Assembly (NCBI GenBank): GCA_032718475.1
Contig: JAUCBJ010005901.1
Span: forward strand, 1 to 60,593
Length of the DNA: 60,593 nt
Direction: 5' to 3'
Source of the DNA: Nemertoderma westbladi
Taxonomy: Eukaryota > Xenacoelomorpha > Nemertodermatida > Nemertodermatidae
How positions within the stretch are numbered: position 1 is the stretch's first letter; each line of letters starts with the position of its first letter. Shown piece by piece: positions 9,350 through 19,059 of this stretch. The translations under genes were made by a program, and so were the position numbers. A model generated the notes under the pieces. The model did no database searches. It was not told where the DNA came from and worked only from the letters and a program-made list of their open reading frames with translations.

Positions 9350-12139
9350 ATACTACTACTACTAGGTCGAGCGAACTCGGACAGGGGAAATGAGATCCTT
9401 CCAGGCTTCCCGATTCTCCATAGTTGTCGCAATTTCGTTTCTCCTAAGTTCAGTATCCATTTCAAGTTGATCTATATATGTTATGGCCGGTCGTCCACGA
9501 CTACGCTTTCCATGAGTTGGTTGCCAGAAAAGTAGATCTGGTATGACCTCGTCTTTACTTCGCCAGCAGTGCCCACTGAATCTTAATCTGCGTTCACGGA
9601 GGGTGGTTGATACAGGTGGTATTGTACCATAAAGCTCGGCGTTTGTCATGTGTTGTCTCCAGCTGATGTTTAGGGCTGCCCTTAGTAAGTAGTCTTGTGT
9701 AGCAACCATCAATTCGTTGTTCAAGTGATTTAGTCAGTGTCCAGGTCTCACCCCCATATAAAAATACACTTTCCACTGTGGCTCGAAAGAACTTAGTCTT
9801 CAGGTGCCTGGTGAGATCTGATTTCCAGATGGTATCCATTTTTGATAGAGCTACCCAAGCTTTTGCTTTCCTAACTTCTATGTCCTTTTTGCTACTCTCT
9901 ATCCATACGGATCCCTATCCATACTGGAAGTCATCGACCTTCCTTAGTTGATTATCATCAATGGTTGTCAAGTTTCCATCAACATTAAGGTCATGAATTC
10001 GGTCTTTGTAGCATTTATATGCAATCCAACCTCGTTAGCAGCCCTCTCCACTGTATTTAGTAGAAGCTGCGCATCTGCTAGGGTATTAGAGAGCAGGGCG
10101 ATGTCATCCGCAAAGTCAGTGTCTGTGACTGTAGTTGCCGGATATCTACTACTTCTGCGTTCTTGAAGTGTGAATCCCAGGTCTTCACCCTTTGTGGCCG
10201 TCCTCATTGCGTAATCCAGCACAATTACAAATAGTAATGGTGCTAATGTGTCACCTTGCAGTACGCCAGCCACGATTGAGAAAAACTCAGTTTCACCATC
10301 TGGTGAGAGTACCTGCGCTTCTGTGTCACAATATAACAATCCAATGCCAGCAACAATTACTTCTGGTATTCCATAAGCTCTTAGGATTTCAAGCATTTTA
10401 CCTCTATGGATGGAGTCGAACGTCTTCTTGAAGTCCACAAAAGTCATGACAGCGGGGAGATTCTTTGACTTAATTCCTTCAATCAGTCTCCGTAGTGCAA
10501 GTATCTGAGCCATTGTTGATCTACTTGGTCGAAATCCGTTTTGGCTCTTACGCAGTAGTTTCTCTATGTGAGGCCTAATCCTATATAGAATCATTTTATT
10601 GTATATTTTGGCAGCTACCACAAGCAGACAGATCCCACGATAGTTTGTTGGTATGCCGAGGTCTCCTTTCTTGGGGAGAGGCTTTAGTTGACCTTTAGTC
10701 CAAATTGGTGGTGGCTTTTCCCCTTTTAATATCCGGTTGCAAACATTCAATAATGGTCTGTTTAGCACTCCAGTTTTCCATACCTCCGCTGGGATTTCAT
10801 CTAATCCACTCGCTTTATTATTGGACATGCTTTTAATGCTTCTTTGGAGTTCGGCAGGTGTGAAGTCCCCTTTTTCTATAGGTAGTGTCTTGTCATATAT
10901 TTTCCTTGCAGGGCTGACCTCGATGTTTGGTGGCTGCCCAAGCAAGTTGCTGAAGTGATTTTTCCACTTCCCAACACGTTCTCCACGACTATCGGCTTTG
11001 AGGCGCCCCTTTGCACAACTTTTCCGACCAGCGATACCTCATTTACAGTTTGCCAGGTAAGTTTTGATTGTTGCTGTATGTGAGCAGTTGTAATTTCTTC
11101 AGTTTTATCCTGTATGTACTTTTCCTGGCTGATGTTGTAGGCCAATTTAAGATCTTACTTAGCTTTCTCAAACTTGTTAATGTTTTCGGTTGTTGGTTGT
11201 TCGGTTTTAACTTTGTAGGCTATCTTAAGATCTTCTCTCTTATAAGTAAACTCAGAGTTTTGCCATGGCACATATTGTTTTCGTTTGGGTTTCTGGGGGA
11301 TATGCCTCTTAGCTGATTCCTTGTGGGCTGTTATTATATTCTGGTATATTGAATTGGTGGATTGGTCTTCATCCATTGACTGAAGTGCTTCAAAGTAGTT
11401 TTGAACTTCTACTGTATAAGCATCCTTTACAGCATTGTCAGTTCTGAGTTTTTCCCAGTCATATTTGATTTGCTTGCTTGTCCTGGGTTTGCTGGCTCTC
11501 AAACTGAGTCTGATCTCTGCAGTCACAATTCTGTGGTCCGAACCAATTAGGTTGAACGAGCTGTATGCATCGCAGTTGATCATGCTGTTTCTCCACTTTT
11601 TGTTTATAAGGATGTAATCCAGTTATGAGTTGGTTCCATTAGGGTATTGAAAAGTCCATAGCTTCCCCTTAATCTTTTCGAATGTGTTGTTTGTTGGTAT
11701 CAATTCACATTCTTCCATTAGGTCTAAAAGTAAGTACCCATTTCTGTTAGAACTGGTGTTATAGGTGTAACCCTTGATGGCTTCTGGGCTAATTTCAGGT
11801 CACCAGCAATGACTTTAACATTGTGTTTCGGAATGTCCTTTATAAGTCCAGTCAGTTCTTCATAAAACTTGACTGCTTGTTCTGGCTCTGAAGCATTGGT
11901 TGGACTGTAGCATCATATAACTGTTGCCTTGGGATTCCTATCAAATGTTGCGATCATAACCCTGGAATTTATAGATTCGATGGTGTTTAGGGTCTTAAGT
12001 GCAAATGGGCTTAGCAGAATTCCTACTTCACCAATTGATGCATTGGCCGAGTTTCTTACTGCTGAGCTTGTTACTAACATCCATCCATTTCCAATGTCAT
12101 TGTACTTCATGGCAGTGTCTTCATGACAAATCCGATGTT
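9350..12139 (-). pseudogene. RTE-like non-LTR retrotransposon, 3' part of a copy split by Gypsy
   Basis: Reverse-strand order is endonuclease (about 12139-11500), linker, reverse transcriptase (10945-9968) and C-terminal FAGHC-type tail (9839-9362). The endonuclease part shows GEVGILLS, ATFDRNPKATV and SDHRIVTAEIRLSL. The tail shows FLYGGETWTLTKSLEQRI and LRFSGHCWRSKDEVIPDLLF. The coding sequence changes frame several times, so it is inactive. The N-terminal endonuclease residues continue at 17206-17162 beyond the Gypsy insertion, which shows the LINE was there first. Clade RTE-like is an inference from motif style. Confidence 0.8.
9968..10945 (-). CDS. LINE reverse-transcriptase domain, open segment
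   Basis: A 325-codon open segment covering nearly the whole RT. Visible motifs in order are KASGLDEIPAEVWK (fingers), PTNYRGICLLVVAAKIYNK, GFRPSRSTMAQI, VDFKKTFDSIHR (first catalytic Asp region; the usual DFKKAFD reads DFKKTFD), GVLQGDTLAPLLFVIVLDYA, FADDIALLSN (the catalytic Asp pair) and GLHINATKTEFM. All three catalytic Asp are present, so the domain itself is not obviously mutated, but it is isolated from the endonuclease and tail by frameshifts. Transcription would be antisense to the downstream crystallin gene. Confidence 0.85.
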   Translation of the reverse strand: MLGQPPNIEVSPARKIYDKTLPIEKGDFTPAELQRSIKSMSNNKASGLDEIPAEVWKTGVLNRPLLNVCNRILKGEKPPPIWTKGQLKPLPKKGDLGIPTNYRGICLLVVAAKIYNKMILYRIRPHIEKLLRKSQNGFRPSRSTMAQILALRRLIEGIKSKNLPAVMTFVDFKKTFDSIHRGKMLEILRAYGIPEVIVAGIGLLYCDTEAQVLSPDGETEFFSIVAGVLQGDTLAPLLFVIVLDYAMRTATKGEDLGFTLQERRSSRYPATTVTDTDFADDIALLSNTLADAQLLLNTVERAANEVGLHINATKTEFMTLMLMET

Positions 12140-12313
12140 TGCTGTGATCTTAATAATATAGTTAGATCATGCAAAAAGGTAAATTAAGTTTATCCTGTAT
12201 ATCGGTAATCCAGTAGTATATTAGTTGTACTTATCCTAAGCTAGAATACATTTTGAATTTCCCGCCACCTGCATTTAAATGTTACATAAACATAATAAGG
12301 GTAGAACCCACCA
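12140..12313 (-). repeat. Gypsy 3' LTR
   Basis: 174 bp, one mismatch to the copy at 16988-17161. On the element strand it is preceded by the purine tract AAAGGGGGGAGT (12325-12314), the expected plus-strand primer. Confidence 0.92.
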
Positions 12314-12325
12314 ACTCCCCCCTTT
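12314..12325 (-). promoter_or_regulatory. Polypurine tract of the Gypsy element
   Basis: On the element strand AAAGGGGGGAGT abuts the 3' LTR directly. This is the usual site of plus-strand DNA synthesis priming. Confidence 0.8.
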
Positions 12326-12354
12326 AAGATTGAGTTTGTCTAACGAGATCTGAG

Positions 12355-12756
12355 TCAGTATTTTGTAGAGTCATAATGGATGGGCTGGTGTCGAATTCTA
12401 CTACTCCTATGTAACATGGCGGTAGGAGGCTCATCTTTCTGGAATACCACAACATCCGTTGCTGGGTTAAGAGTGCATTTATTTTTCTGATTGTTGTTCG
12501 GTGGAATTCTATTTTTATGATTTTCTTTTAGTATACCCTTTGGGAGTAATCGTGCTGAATACTTCATTTGCGGTTCCTGTTCCAGAATATTACGTCGAAT
12601 ATGGCGACGGTTGCGCCACAGAACACGGCCACTTGGTAAACGTATATGGTAATTGCGGCCACTGGCTCCTATAATAGAACCAGTACGATCCCACAGTTTA
12701 GTCTTTGCATTCTGAATGTGAACCGGTGTACGTACAGTTAGGGCCTTTAGTGACAC
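12355..12756 (-). CDS. Gypsy integrase C-terminal domain segment
   Basis: A 133-codon ORF whose first ~60 residues (KALTVRTPVHIQNAKTKLWD, then GRNYHIRLPSGRVLWRNRRH) match the small beta-barrel that follows the integrase core in Gypsy elements. The frame differs from the upstream integrase ORF, with an overlap at 12698-12756, so an indel separates them. The C-terminal half is polar and ends near the polypurine tract. Confidence 0.75.
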   Translation of the reverse strand: MSLKALTVRTPVHIQNAKTKLWDRTGSIIGASGRNYHIRLPSGRVLWRNRRHIRRNILEQEPQMKYSARLLPKGILKENHKNRIPPNNNQKNKCTLNPATDVVVFQKDEPPTAMLHRSSRIRHQPIHYDSTKY

Positions 12757-13774
12757 GGTTCTGGATTTGGGGAGGGGGTGTCACCATAGTGTCAAGAGTG
12801 TCGAGATGTTTGGTCCACTGAGATGAAAAATTTGTATGGTGAGAAGGCACACGTGTCCTAGTTTGGCGTCCGAACACAAGCTCAGCGGGAGAAAATCCAT
12901 TTACCCGTGGCGTATTTCGCAGTTCGAGTAAACCTTTATGGAAACTATCAGTTTGTATATCCCCATGATGTGATGCTGTGGCGACCAGGTGTTTGAGTGT
13001 TTTAACAGCCGACTCCGCGAGTCCGTTACTTTGAGGGAAATGAGGGGCAGAGAACGACTGATTGACTCCCCAATCCTGGAGGAATGATCGGAATTCCGCC
13101 GAATCGAATTGTGGACCTCCATCAGTCCGCAGTTTAATGGGAATTCCCAGGTTACTGAAAAGACGGCGAAGTACTGTAGCAACTTTTGCAGAATTAGGGT
13201 CATGCCGTCCGAATGCATGGATTTCAGGCCATCCTGAAAAGCGGTCAATATATGCTAAATAATGTTGACCTGCGTAGCTGAAAAGATCCGAACCAACCTC
13301 TTCGAATGGACGTGTAGGTTGAGGGTCAGAAAGTAAAGGCTCCGGTGGTAAAGATGGTTTACGTTGTTGACATGGCATACATTTCCCAACTTTGTTTATT
13401 ATGTCAACGGTTAAACCGGGCCAGAATACAGTTTGACGGGCTCGTCGTTTAGAACGTTCAATCCCCTGATGAGATTGATGTAAGAGTTCTAGAACGTGGC
13501 AACGTTGAGATTGTGGAATAACAATACGGGATAAATACAGGACAAGCCCATCATCAACTGACAAATCATCTCGTAATTTCCAATATGGTTGTAGATCGTG
13601 AACTAAGTTCGTCGGCTTTACTGGGAATCCATTCTGGATTAGATAGATCAGTTTCTGGTATTCTGGATCCAAAATGGCCGCTTGTTTTATACTTTCTATA
13701 TTTGGGTCATTGAGGGAAGAATTTGAGTTGCTGTCGGCTAACGCATTGACAGTGGCATTAATATGGGCACACAT
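12698..13774 (-). CDS. Gypsy integrase
   Basis: 358 codons. A zinc-binding HHCC module (His99, His102, Cys132, Cys135) precedes the catalytic core. Catalytic residues are visible as Asp163 (GSDLFSY), Asp218 (RTDGGPQFD) and Glu254 (NGLAESAVK), giving the D-D-35-E spacing of retroviral-type integrases. Role: inserts the double-stranded DNA copy into the chromosome with a short target duplication, here 5 bp. The ORF begins in the tail of the RT-RNase H frame (overlap 13738-13774), so pol is broken by a frame change here. Confidence 0.9.
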   Translation of the reverse strand: MCAHINATVNALADSNSNSSLNDPNIESIKQAAILDPEYQKLIYLIQNGFPVKPTNLVHDLQPYWKLRDDLSVDDGLVLYLSRIVIPQSQRCHVLELLHQSHQGIERSKRRARQTVFWPGLTVDIINKVGKCMPCQQRKPSLPPEPLLSDPQPTRPFEEVGSDLFSYAGQHYLAYIDRFSGWPEIHAFGRHDPNSAKVATVLRRLFSNLGIPIKLRTDGGPQFDSAEFRSFLQDWGVNQSFSAPHFPQSNGLAESAVKTLKHLVATASHHGDIQTDSFHKGLLELRNTPRVNGFSPAELVFGRQTRTRVPSHHTNFSSQWTKHLDTLDTMVTPPPQIQNRVTKGPNCTYTGSHSECKD

Positions 13775-15174
13775 GTAAGTGTTGATCTCCTGTTCGGTAG
13801 TGACATCATCTGGGGTTGGGTTACCAACTGGTGCCGAGAAAGCGCATCTGGTATGTAATGGGTTTTACCTTTCTTCCATTCGACATGGAAGGAATAAGAT
13901 AAGAGTTTTTCCTTGAGACGCCTCAGCCTCGGATTATCGATGTTGTCAAGAGTTTTTTCATTTAGAATTGCTAGAAGCGGTTTGTGATCACTCACAATAA
14001 TGAAATGTGGAATGCCGAGTATATATATATGACATTTCTTAACGGCCCAAGCAATGGCAAGTGTTTCGAGTTCGATGACTGCATATCGTGACTCAGTGTC
14101 TGTAAGGAATCGTGATCCACACTGGATGAGATTAAGGTGCTCTGAGGATGTCGGTTGTAGTAAAACAAAACCGAGTCCTTTCAACCTAGAGGCGTCAGTA
14201 TGAAGTTCTACTGGAAGATTTGGATCGAATGGAGTAAGAATCGGCGGGGAAACTAGAGCCAGTTTAACATCATTGAAGGCATTGGTGTGGTTGGGCGTCC
14301 ACTGGAAGACGTTAGCTTTCTTAAGTAGTGGGTGTAGTGGTGCTGCAGCAGCACTTACCTTACTCGAAAATGAACCAAGCTGGTTCACAATTCCAAAAAA
14401 TGATCGGAGTTCTGATATATTCATTGGAATTGGAAAATTAGATATAGCAGAAATTTTAGTTGGATCTGCCTCTATTCCATTAATACCGACTCTGTATCCA
14501 ACATAGTCAACAGTGTCTTTGGCAAATATGAATTTCTTTGGATTCAATGTGATTTGATGAGTGCGACACCATTGTAGAACCTCAATAATTCGTTCTACAT
14601 GGTTGGGAAAAGAACCAGTGTGGACCAACATGTCGTCCACAACTTTCTCGAGGTTGTCAATCCCCTCTATAGCAAGATCTCCACGACGACTATATTCATC
14701 CCCTGTTGATATCAACCCCATAGGAGCCCGCAGGAATTTAAAACGTCCTTGGGGACAGATAAAAGTTGTGAGAAACTGACTGGCAGTGTCGAGGGGAATC
14801 TGCCAATAGGCCTTAAGTGCATCGAGTGTTGAAAAGTAACGATCGTCTCGATGGATAGAATCAACAGCGTCCTTTGGAGTCCGTAGAGGATGATATGGAC
14901 GCGCGCAGAAAGAATTGAGTTTAGTAAGATCTACACATATCCGCACTTCCTCAGGTGAGTGTGATTTTTTGGTGACAACCATCGGATGGCACCACTCGGT
15001 AGGTACATCGCCAACACGTTCAATTATACCTTTCTCCACCATGGATTCAATTTCGAGCTTAGCCTTCTCTCTAAGAGCAAATGGAACTTGACGAGAAGTG
15101 GTTAAAGAGAAAGGAATGTTGTTTGGTTGAAGATGAATGCATAGGCTTGAGATGTTCCACTGTCGAGAAAACAT
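13738..15174 (-). CDS. Gypsy reverse transcriptase-RNase H
   Basis: 478 codons. The RT domain starts after ~30 residues (VPFALREKAKLEIESMVEKG). Catalytic Asp118 lies in STLDALKAYWQI; the YXDD box reads VVDD (Asp180-Asp181), a tolerated Gypsy variant; NPKKFIFAKDTVDYVGYRV follows. RNase H follows with Asp327 (HTDASRLKGLGFVL), Glu370 (VIELETLAIAWA) and Asp396 (VSDHKPL). It copies element RNA into DNA and removes the RNA strand. It overlaps the gag-protease frame at 15071-15174. A frame change between protease and RT is not the usual programmed site, so an inactivating indel is the simpler reading. Confidence 0.92.
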   Translation of the reverse strand: MFSRQWNISSLCIHLQPNNIPFSLTTSRQVPFALREKAKLEIESMVEKGIIERVGDVPTEWCHPMVVTKKSHSPEEVRICVDLTKLNSFCARPYHPLRTPKDAVDSIHRDDRYFSTLDALKAYWQIPLDTASQFLTTFICPQGRFKFLRAPMGLISTGDEYSRRGDLAIEGIDNLEKVVDDMLVHTGSFPNHVERIIEVLQWCRTHQITLNPKKFIFAKDTVDYVGYRVGINGIEADPTKISAISNFPIPMNISELRSFFGIVNQLGSFSSKVSAAAAPLHPLLKKANVFQWTPNHTNAFNDVKLALVSPPILTPFDPNLPVELHTDASRLKGLGFVLLQPTSSEHLNLIQCGSRFLTDTESRYAVIELETLAIAWAVKKCHIYILGIPHFIIVSDHKPLLAILNEKTLDNIDNPRLRRLKEKLLSYSFHVEWKKGKTHYIPDALSRHQLVTQPQMMSLPNRRSTLTCVPILMPLSMR

Positions 15175-16915
15175 CTGGGAATAGTTCTAAAATTTGGTTA
15201 CGTATTAAATCAATGTCTGACTCAGAGGGATTTTCTGGAATTGTGCGTAGCTGATCACAATATTGTATGGAGTGTTCTGATTGGACATTGCAGATTTGTG
15301 TGGGAAAGTCAGTTGGAATGATTTTGAGATCTCGAAAAGTTATCCAACCAAGAATAAATCCATCAGACTTTCCAATCACGTGTATAGTTGTCACAGAGGT
15401 ATAATTTCCAAGTGTAATGGAGCAGGGAAATTGTCCAAGAACCTTAAGCGAATGATGTCCGAAACTGTTAAGTGGATGATTGCTGGGTTCCAAGTCAGAC
15501 AGTTGGAATCCAAATTTGTTAAATACAGAATCGGACATTATGTTTGTTGGAGAGCCAGTGTCTGGTAGAGCCTTGATATTATCTACCTGGATTCCTACTG
15601 AGAAATTAAAAGGGTCGAGGGAGACTATAACTTCTGGTGTAGGCTTTTCATCAGAGTTATAAACATGATTTACTGAGGATTCGATGTAACCAACATTGGA
15701 AGATGGGGTTTTCAAATACATTTTATCCCATTTCAAACTACAAACTTTGGCCCAATGTCCGGTCTTTTTGCATAAGGAACAGGTTGATTCGTTTGCAGGG
15801 CAAGTGGACATGTCCTTATGTAGGTCATTACCACACCGTAGACATTTCTTCCTTAAATGTTGTGGAATCCGGTCACGGGACTTACTACGATATCGAGGCC
15901 GTGACCTGTCTGGCGAGTTCCTCCGACACTCTTTCTGTGTTTTGTAAGTATTACCTTTTATACGGTTTACTGTAGCTCCTGGGTTGGCGAATTTACGGCC
16001 GGCCTCCTCCCGGCGGCAGAATGCGATGACGTCATCAAGGTGTGGGTATGGATGAATCGCCATGAGGCGTCGGCGGATCTCCTCGTCTCGTAGCCCAACA
16101 CGTATTCTATCTGCCAGACGTTGGTCGAAGCAATGGTTGCAAAGTTCGGCATTCTGCCCTAGGTTCCTTAAGGCTAAGAGAAATTGGTCGAAAGTTTCTC
16201 CGGGCGTTTGGATTCGGCGTTCGAAAGCTTCGCGTTCACGCCCTAAATCACGTTTTTCTTGGAAATAAGTTGCAATTGCATCGAGTCTGTCATTGATTGA
16301 TATCGCATTTCCCGGTTCGGCGGGTTGGACGTCGATGTGCGACAGAACGTCCTGTACATCTTGGTGTAAAGCGCGACGGAATGCCGCTAGTTGCTCCGGA
16401 ACCGGGAATTCTACAAGATGTACGAGAGTTGCGTAGTCGTCCCAAGTTGTACGCCAACGGCGAAATGCTCCAACCGATGTATTCAGGTTTAAAATCGACG
16501 GAGGGTGAGAGGCAGCTGATCTGGCGAGATCATGACGTGGTAGATGCGGTTGAGTCGGCCTATTGTCGGCAGGAACATTGGGAGGAACGCGGTGTATATG
16601 CCCCATTATTTGTAGCATCTCTGCACGTTCAGTGCGACGTCGCTGTTCGTCCTCTGCACGTCGTTGTTCCTCGCGTTGTTCCCGGCGTTCTTCCATCTGC
16701 ATAAGGAATTTTGCCAGGTCGGTTTGTTGAGGAGGATCCTCGGCCTCGAACTCGAGGATTCTGTACAGCTGTTTGCGTAAATTAGCTGTCGATGTGCGAG
16801 GATTAAACTGTAAACCGGCATTTGTACAGTGGATTTTTAATGCGGCTCGGTCGAGTTCATCTATTTCGTCCGCAGTGAGGTCCAAGTAATCCTCTGGGTT
16901 AATAGCTTCCGCCAT
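15071..16915 (-). CDS. Gypsy Gag with zinc knuckles, fused to protease
   Basis: 614 codons from ATG at 16915, 72 bp inside the 5' LTR. Residues 1-60 are acidic and helical. 70-110 is a Glu/Arg coiled coil. 140-310 is the capsid-like region (GAFRRWRTTWDDYATLVHLV, TFDQFLLALRNLGQNAELC, IRVGLRDEEIRRRLM). 320-355 is Arg/Ser rich. Two zinc knuckles span 358-392 (CLRCGNDLH...C and CSLCKKTGHWAKVC). The aspartic protease follows, with active site PDTGSPTN at Asp452. Gag packages the element RNA; protease cleaves the polyprotein. The capsid layout and double knuckle fit the mag lineage (inference). Confidence 0.9.
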   Translation of the reverse strand: MAEAINPEDYLDLTADEIDELDRAALKIHCTNAGLQFNPRTSTANLRKQLYRILEFEAEDPPQQTDLAKFLMQMEERREQREEQRRAEDEQRRRTERAEMLQIMGHIHRVPPNVPADNRPTQPHLPRHDLARSAASHPPSILNLNTSVGAFRRWRTTWDDYATLVHLVEFPVPEQLAAFRRALHQDVQDVLSHIDVQPAEPGNAISINDRLDAIATYFQEKRDLGREREAFERRIQTPGETFDQFLLALRNLGQNAELCNHCFDQRLADRIRVGLRDEEIRRRLMAIHPYPHLDDVIAFCRREEAGRKFANPGATVNRIKGNTYKTQKECRRNSPDRSRPRYRSKSRDRIPQHLRKKCLRCGNDLHKDMSTCPANESTCSLCKKTGHWAKVCSLKWDKMYLKTPSSNVGYIESSVNHVYNSDEKPTPEVIVSLDPFNFSVGIQVDNIKALPDTGSPTNIMSDSVFNKFGFQLSDLEPSNHPLNSFGHHSLKVLGQFPCSITLGNYTSVTTIHVIGKSDGFILGWITFRDLKIIPTDFPTQICNVQSEHSIQYCDQLRTIPENPSESDIDLIRNQILELFPDVFSTVEHLKPMHSSSTKQHSFLFNHFSSSSICS

Positions 16916-16973
16916 TTATTGTATTCGTAATTGAATTAGAAAATAAAATAATTCAAAAACAAGTAATTTACTT

Positions 16974-16987
16974 TACTCGCAGCGCCA
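16974..16987 (-). promoter_or_regulatory. Primer binding site, tRNA-Ser-like
   Basis: Immediately inside the 5' LTR the element strand reads TGGCGCTGCGAGTAA. TGG pairs with the tRNA 3' CCA, and the rest resembles the complement of a serine tRNA acceptor end, as used by mag-type Gypsy elements. The tRNA identity is an inference from memory. Confidence 0.6.
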
Positions 16988-17161
16988 TGCTGTGATCTTA
17001 ATAATATAGTTAGATCATGCAAAAAGGTAAATTAAGTTTATCCTGTATATCGGTAATCCAGTAGTATATTAGTCGTACTTATCCTAAGCTAGAATACATT
17101 TTGAATTTCCCGCCACCTGCATTTAAATGTTACATAAACATAATAAGGGTAGAACCCACCA
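16988..17161 (-). repeat. Gypsy 5' LTR
   Basis: 174 bp, nearly identical to the 3' LTR. It is short for an LTR; no clear TATA box stands out. It is flanked outside by ATGTT, the target duplication. Confidence 0.92.
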
Positions 17162-17206
17162 ATGTTCTTGGATGCAGATGATGTCGATGTTATATTCCCT
17201 ATAACA
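17162..17206 (-). pseudogene. N-terminal endonuclease remnant of the split LINE
   Basis: The reverse strand reads YNIDIICIQEH, the first beta strand and metal-binding Gln-Glu of an APE-type endonuclease. It continues directly into the endonuclease at 12139 once the Gypsy element and one ATGTT copy are removed. Upstream LINE sequence stops within about 10 bases, where fold-back-like sequence starts (17212). Confidence 0.75.
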
Positions 17207-17211
17207 CTGAC

Positions 17212-17249
17212 AAGTAGGTCCAATAATCATAAAAAAATACCTTCTCAAT
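17212..17249. repeat. 38-bp fragment of the fold-back element
   Basis: AAGTAGGTCCAATAATCATA and following bases match 18656-18694 inside the right arm of the fold-back element with one difference. It marks the 5' junction of the LINE. Confidence 0.7.
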
Positions 17250-17399
17250 AAGACACTATAACTGTGACAATGGGAACCTTGGAGTAGATAACTTGTATCA
17301 TCCTCTTTAAGGAAGGTATCAGCAGTTAAATGAGTGATTGCAGTATATATTGAGACACCAAATCAATTGTGCATTAGTGCAGTAACAGTTAATTGTGGA

Positions 17400-17600
17400 A
17401 CCCTTAGGTACATAACTAGTATGACATGAACTGGCCGGTTAGATCCAGAACTAGTTGGACCAGGGTTAGATCTAGAACAGGTTGGACCAGTTTTTGTCCG
17501 GAATGAATGTGCCACGTTTGGTCCAGAACTTGATGGGCTGTTCGACAAGTTCTTGATTGGTCCAGAACTTGTTTGGCAGGATTTAGACTAGGTGAACTGC
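17400..17600. repeat. Degenerate ~20-bp repeats around GGTCCAGAACTTG
   Basis: Short variants of GGTCCAGAACTTG and TTAGATCCAGAACTAGTTGG recur about six times at irregular spacing between 17435 and 17575. No coding sense is evident. This looks like an old minisatellite. Confidence 0.6.
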
Positions 17601-17841
17601 TTAGAATGCTTGTATTAAACCTACAATAATTATCCGTAATATGTATATAGAGTTTCAAGATTTTAGACGCATCTCCAGTAGTTTATTTTATGACAGTTTT
17701 GTAGATTTCAGGCTCTTTGAGTTTCCAAGTTTTGCCAGCCTGGTCTTCGTTTTTCCAAGATCCAGCCAGATTCCTGGATTTTGTCGCCTATTCCGAATCC
17801 GTTAATGAGACCCTTGGAATATATGTATATCATGGAGGAGT

Positions 17842-18988
17842 TTAAGGGGGGGGGGGTAGCGCATTTTCTGACCAAAAAGACGAATTTTGGAAACATATCC
17901 TATCTGATGCAGAATTTCCAAATATGGAAACCGTTTTCCCATATCTTGCTTAGTTTTCGAGATATCTGGGATAGAAGATACCGACTCCGATATATCGCGA
18001 TATCGGTAAAGCCGATGAAGTTTGGGGTTTGCATTCAATTTCTGCAAATTTCTGTGCTCAGTTTTGCCAATTCGATGTCTCCACGAGAAAGAGCACAAAA
18101 TTTTAATTGAGAAGGTATTTTTTTATGATTATTGGACATACTTGTCAGTTTATAAGACAACTTCAAGTCTCCGGAATGAAGATGGGACTCGAATAAGCGA
18201 CTCTGCAGTCTTTGCAGGATTACACGGAATAGACTTATTGGTCATCGGAGATCTTCAAAATGTATAATCTAGTGGTTGTACGAAGTTCCTTTTAGGCTCA
18301 TTCGAAAGCTCTTTTCTTAGAGAACAAAGTTACCATTTGGTTTAAGACAGAATGGTTGTAAGGCAACATAACATGAATTTGGGTAAAATATGCCTTGCAA
18401 ATTTTGTTCAAGTTATGATTGCTCAGGAACCTTTCAAGAGTTTGCCAAACCAAATGGTAACTTTGGTCTCTGAGAAAAGAGCTTTCGAATGAGCCCAAAA
18501 CGAACTCCGTACGACCACTAGAACTGGAGATTATACATTTTAAAGATCTCCGATGACCGATAAGTCTATTCCGTGTAATCCCGCAAAGACTGCAGAGTAG
18601 CTTATTTGAGTCCCGTCTTCATTCCGGAGAATTGAAGTTGTCTTATAAACTGATCAGTAGGTCCAATAATCATAAAAAAATACTTTCTCAATTAAAATTG
18701 TGTGCTCTTTCTCGTGAAGACATCTAATTAGCACCACTGAGCACAGAAATTTGCAGAAATTGAATGCAAACCCCAAACTTCATCTCCTTTACCGATATCA
18801 CGATATATCGGAGCCAGTATCTTCTATCCCATATATATCGAAAACTAAGCAAGATATGGGAAAACGGTTTCCATATTTGGATTCAGGATGAAATTCTGCA
18901 TCAGATAGGATATTGTTTCAAAAATTCGACTTTTTGGTCAGAAAATGCACTACCCCCCCCCCCCCCCCCCGACCCCCCCCCCTCTTAA
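17842..18988. mobile_element. 1.15-kb fold-back element, TTAA ends, G/C-tract termini
   Basis: The left end is TTAA + G-tract + GTA (17842 onward). The right end is TAC + long C-tract + CTC + TTAA (to 18988). The two arms (about 17846-18342 and 18448-18984) are near-complete reverse complements: for example GACCAAAAAGACGAATTTTG on the left pairs with CAAAAATTCGACTTTTTGGTC-type sequence on the right. A ~105-bp spacer separates them. The element is non-coding; ORFs on both strands are mirror images of the arms. It would form a ~500-bp hairpin. The ends match the 5518-6044 MITE in design. Confidence 0.85.
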
Positions 18989-19059
18989 AGAAAAGTTTTG
19001 GATAGTTATAGTATTCAATCTTTGGAGTCAGCAGTTTGACAGTTAAGTCCTCAGCATAT

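Larger units (their letters stand above)
12140..17161 (-). mobile_element. Complete Gypsy (mag-like) LTR retrotransposon, 5.0 kb
   Basis: Two 174-bp LTRs (12140-12313 and 16988-17161) differ at one base (T versus C near 12236/17084). They begin TGC and end CCA. The 5-bp target duplication ATGTT is present on both sides (12135-12139, 17162-17166). Reverse-strand order is 5' LTR, primer binding site, gag with zinc knuckles, protease, RT, RNase H, integrase, polypurine tract, 3' LTR. No envelope ORF is seen. It sits inside the endonuclease of the LINE. One LTR difference implies a recent insertion. Despite youth, the coding region is split into four frames, so this copy is probably defective or the sequence has indel errors. 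Confidence 0.93.

Noticed and set aside
17416-18110. ORFs in the fold-back arms and GGTCCAGAAC repeats
   Set aside because: They arise from repeated or palindromic DNA and occur as mirrored pairs.
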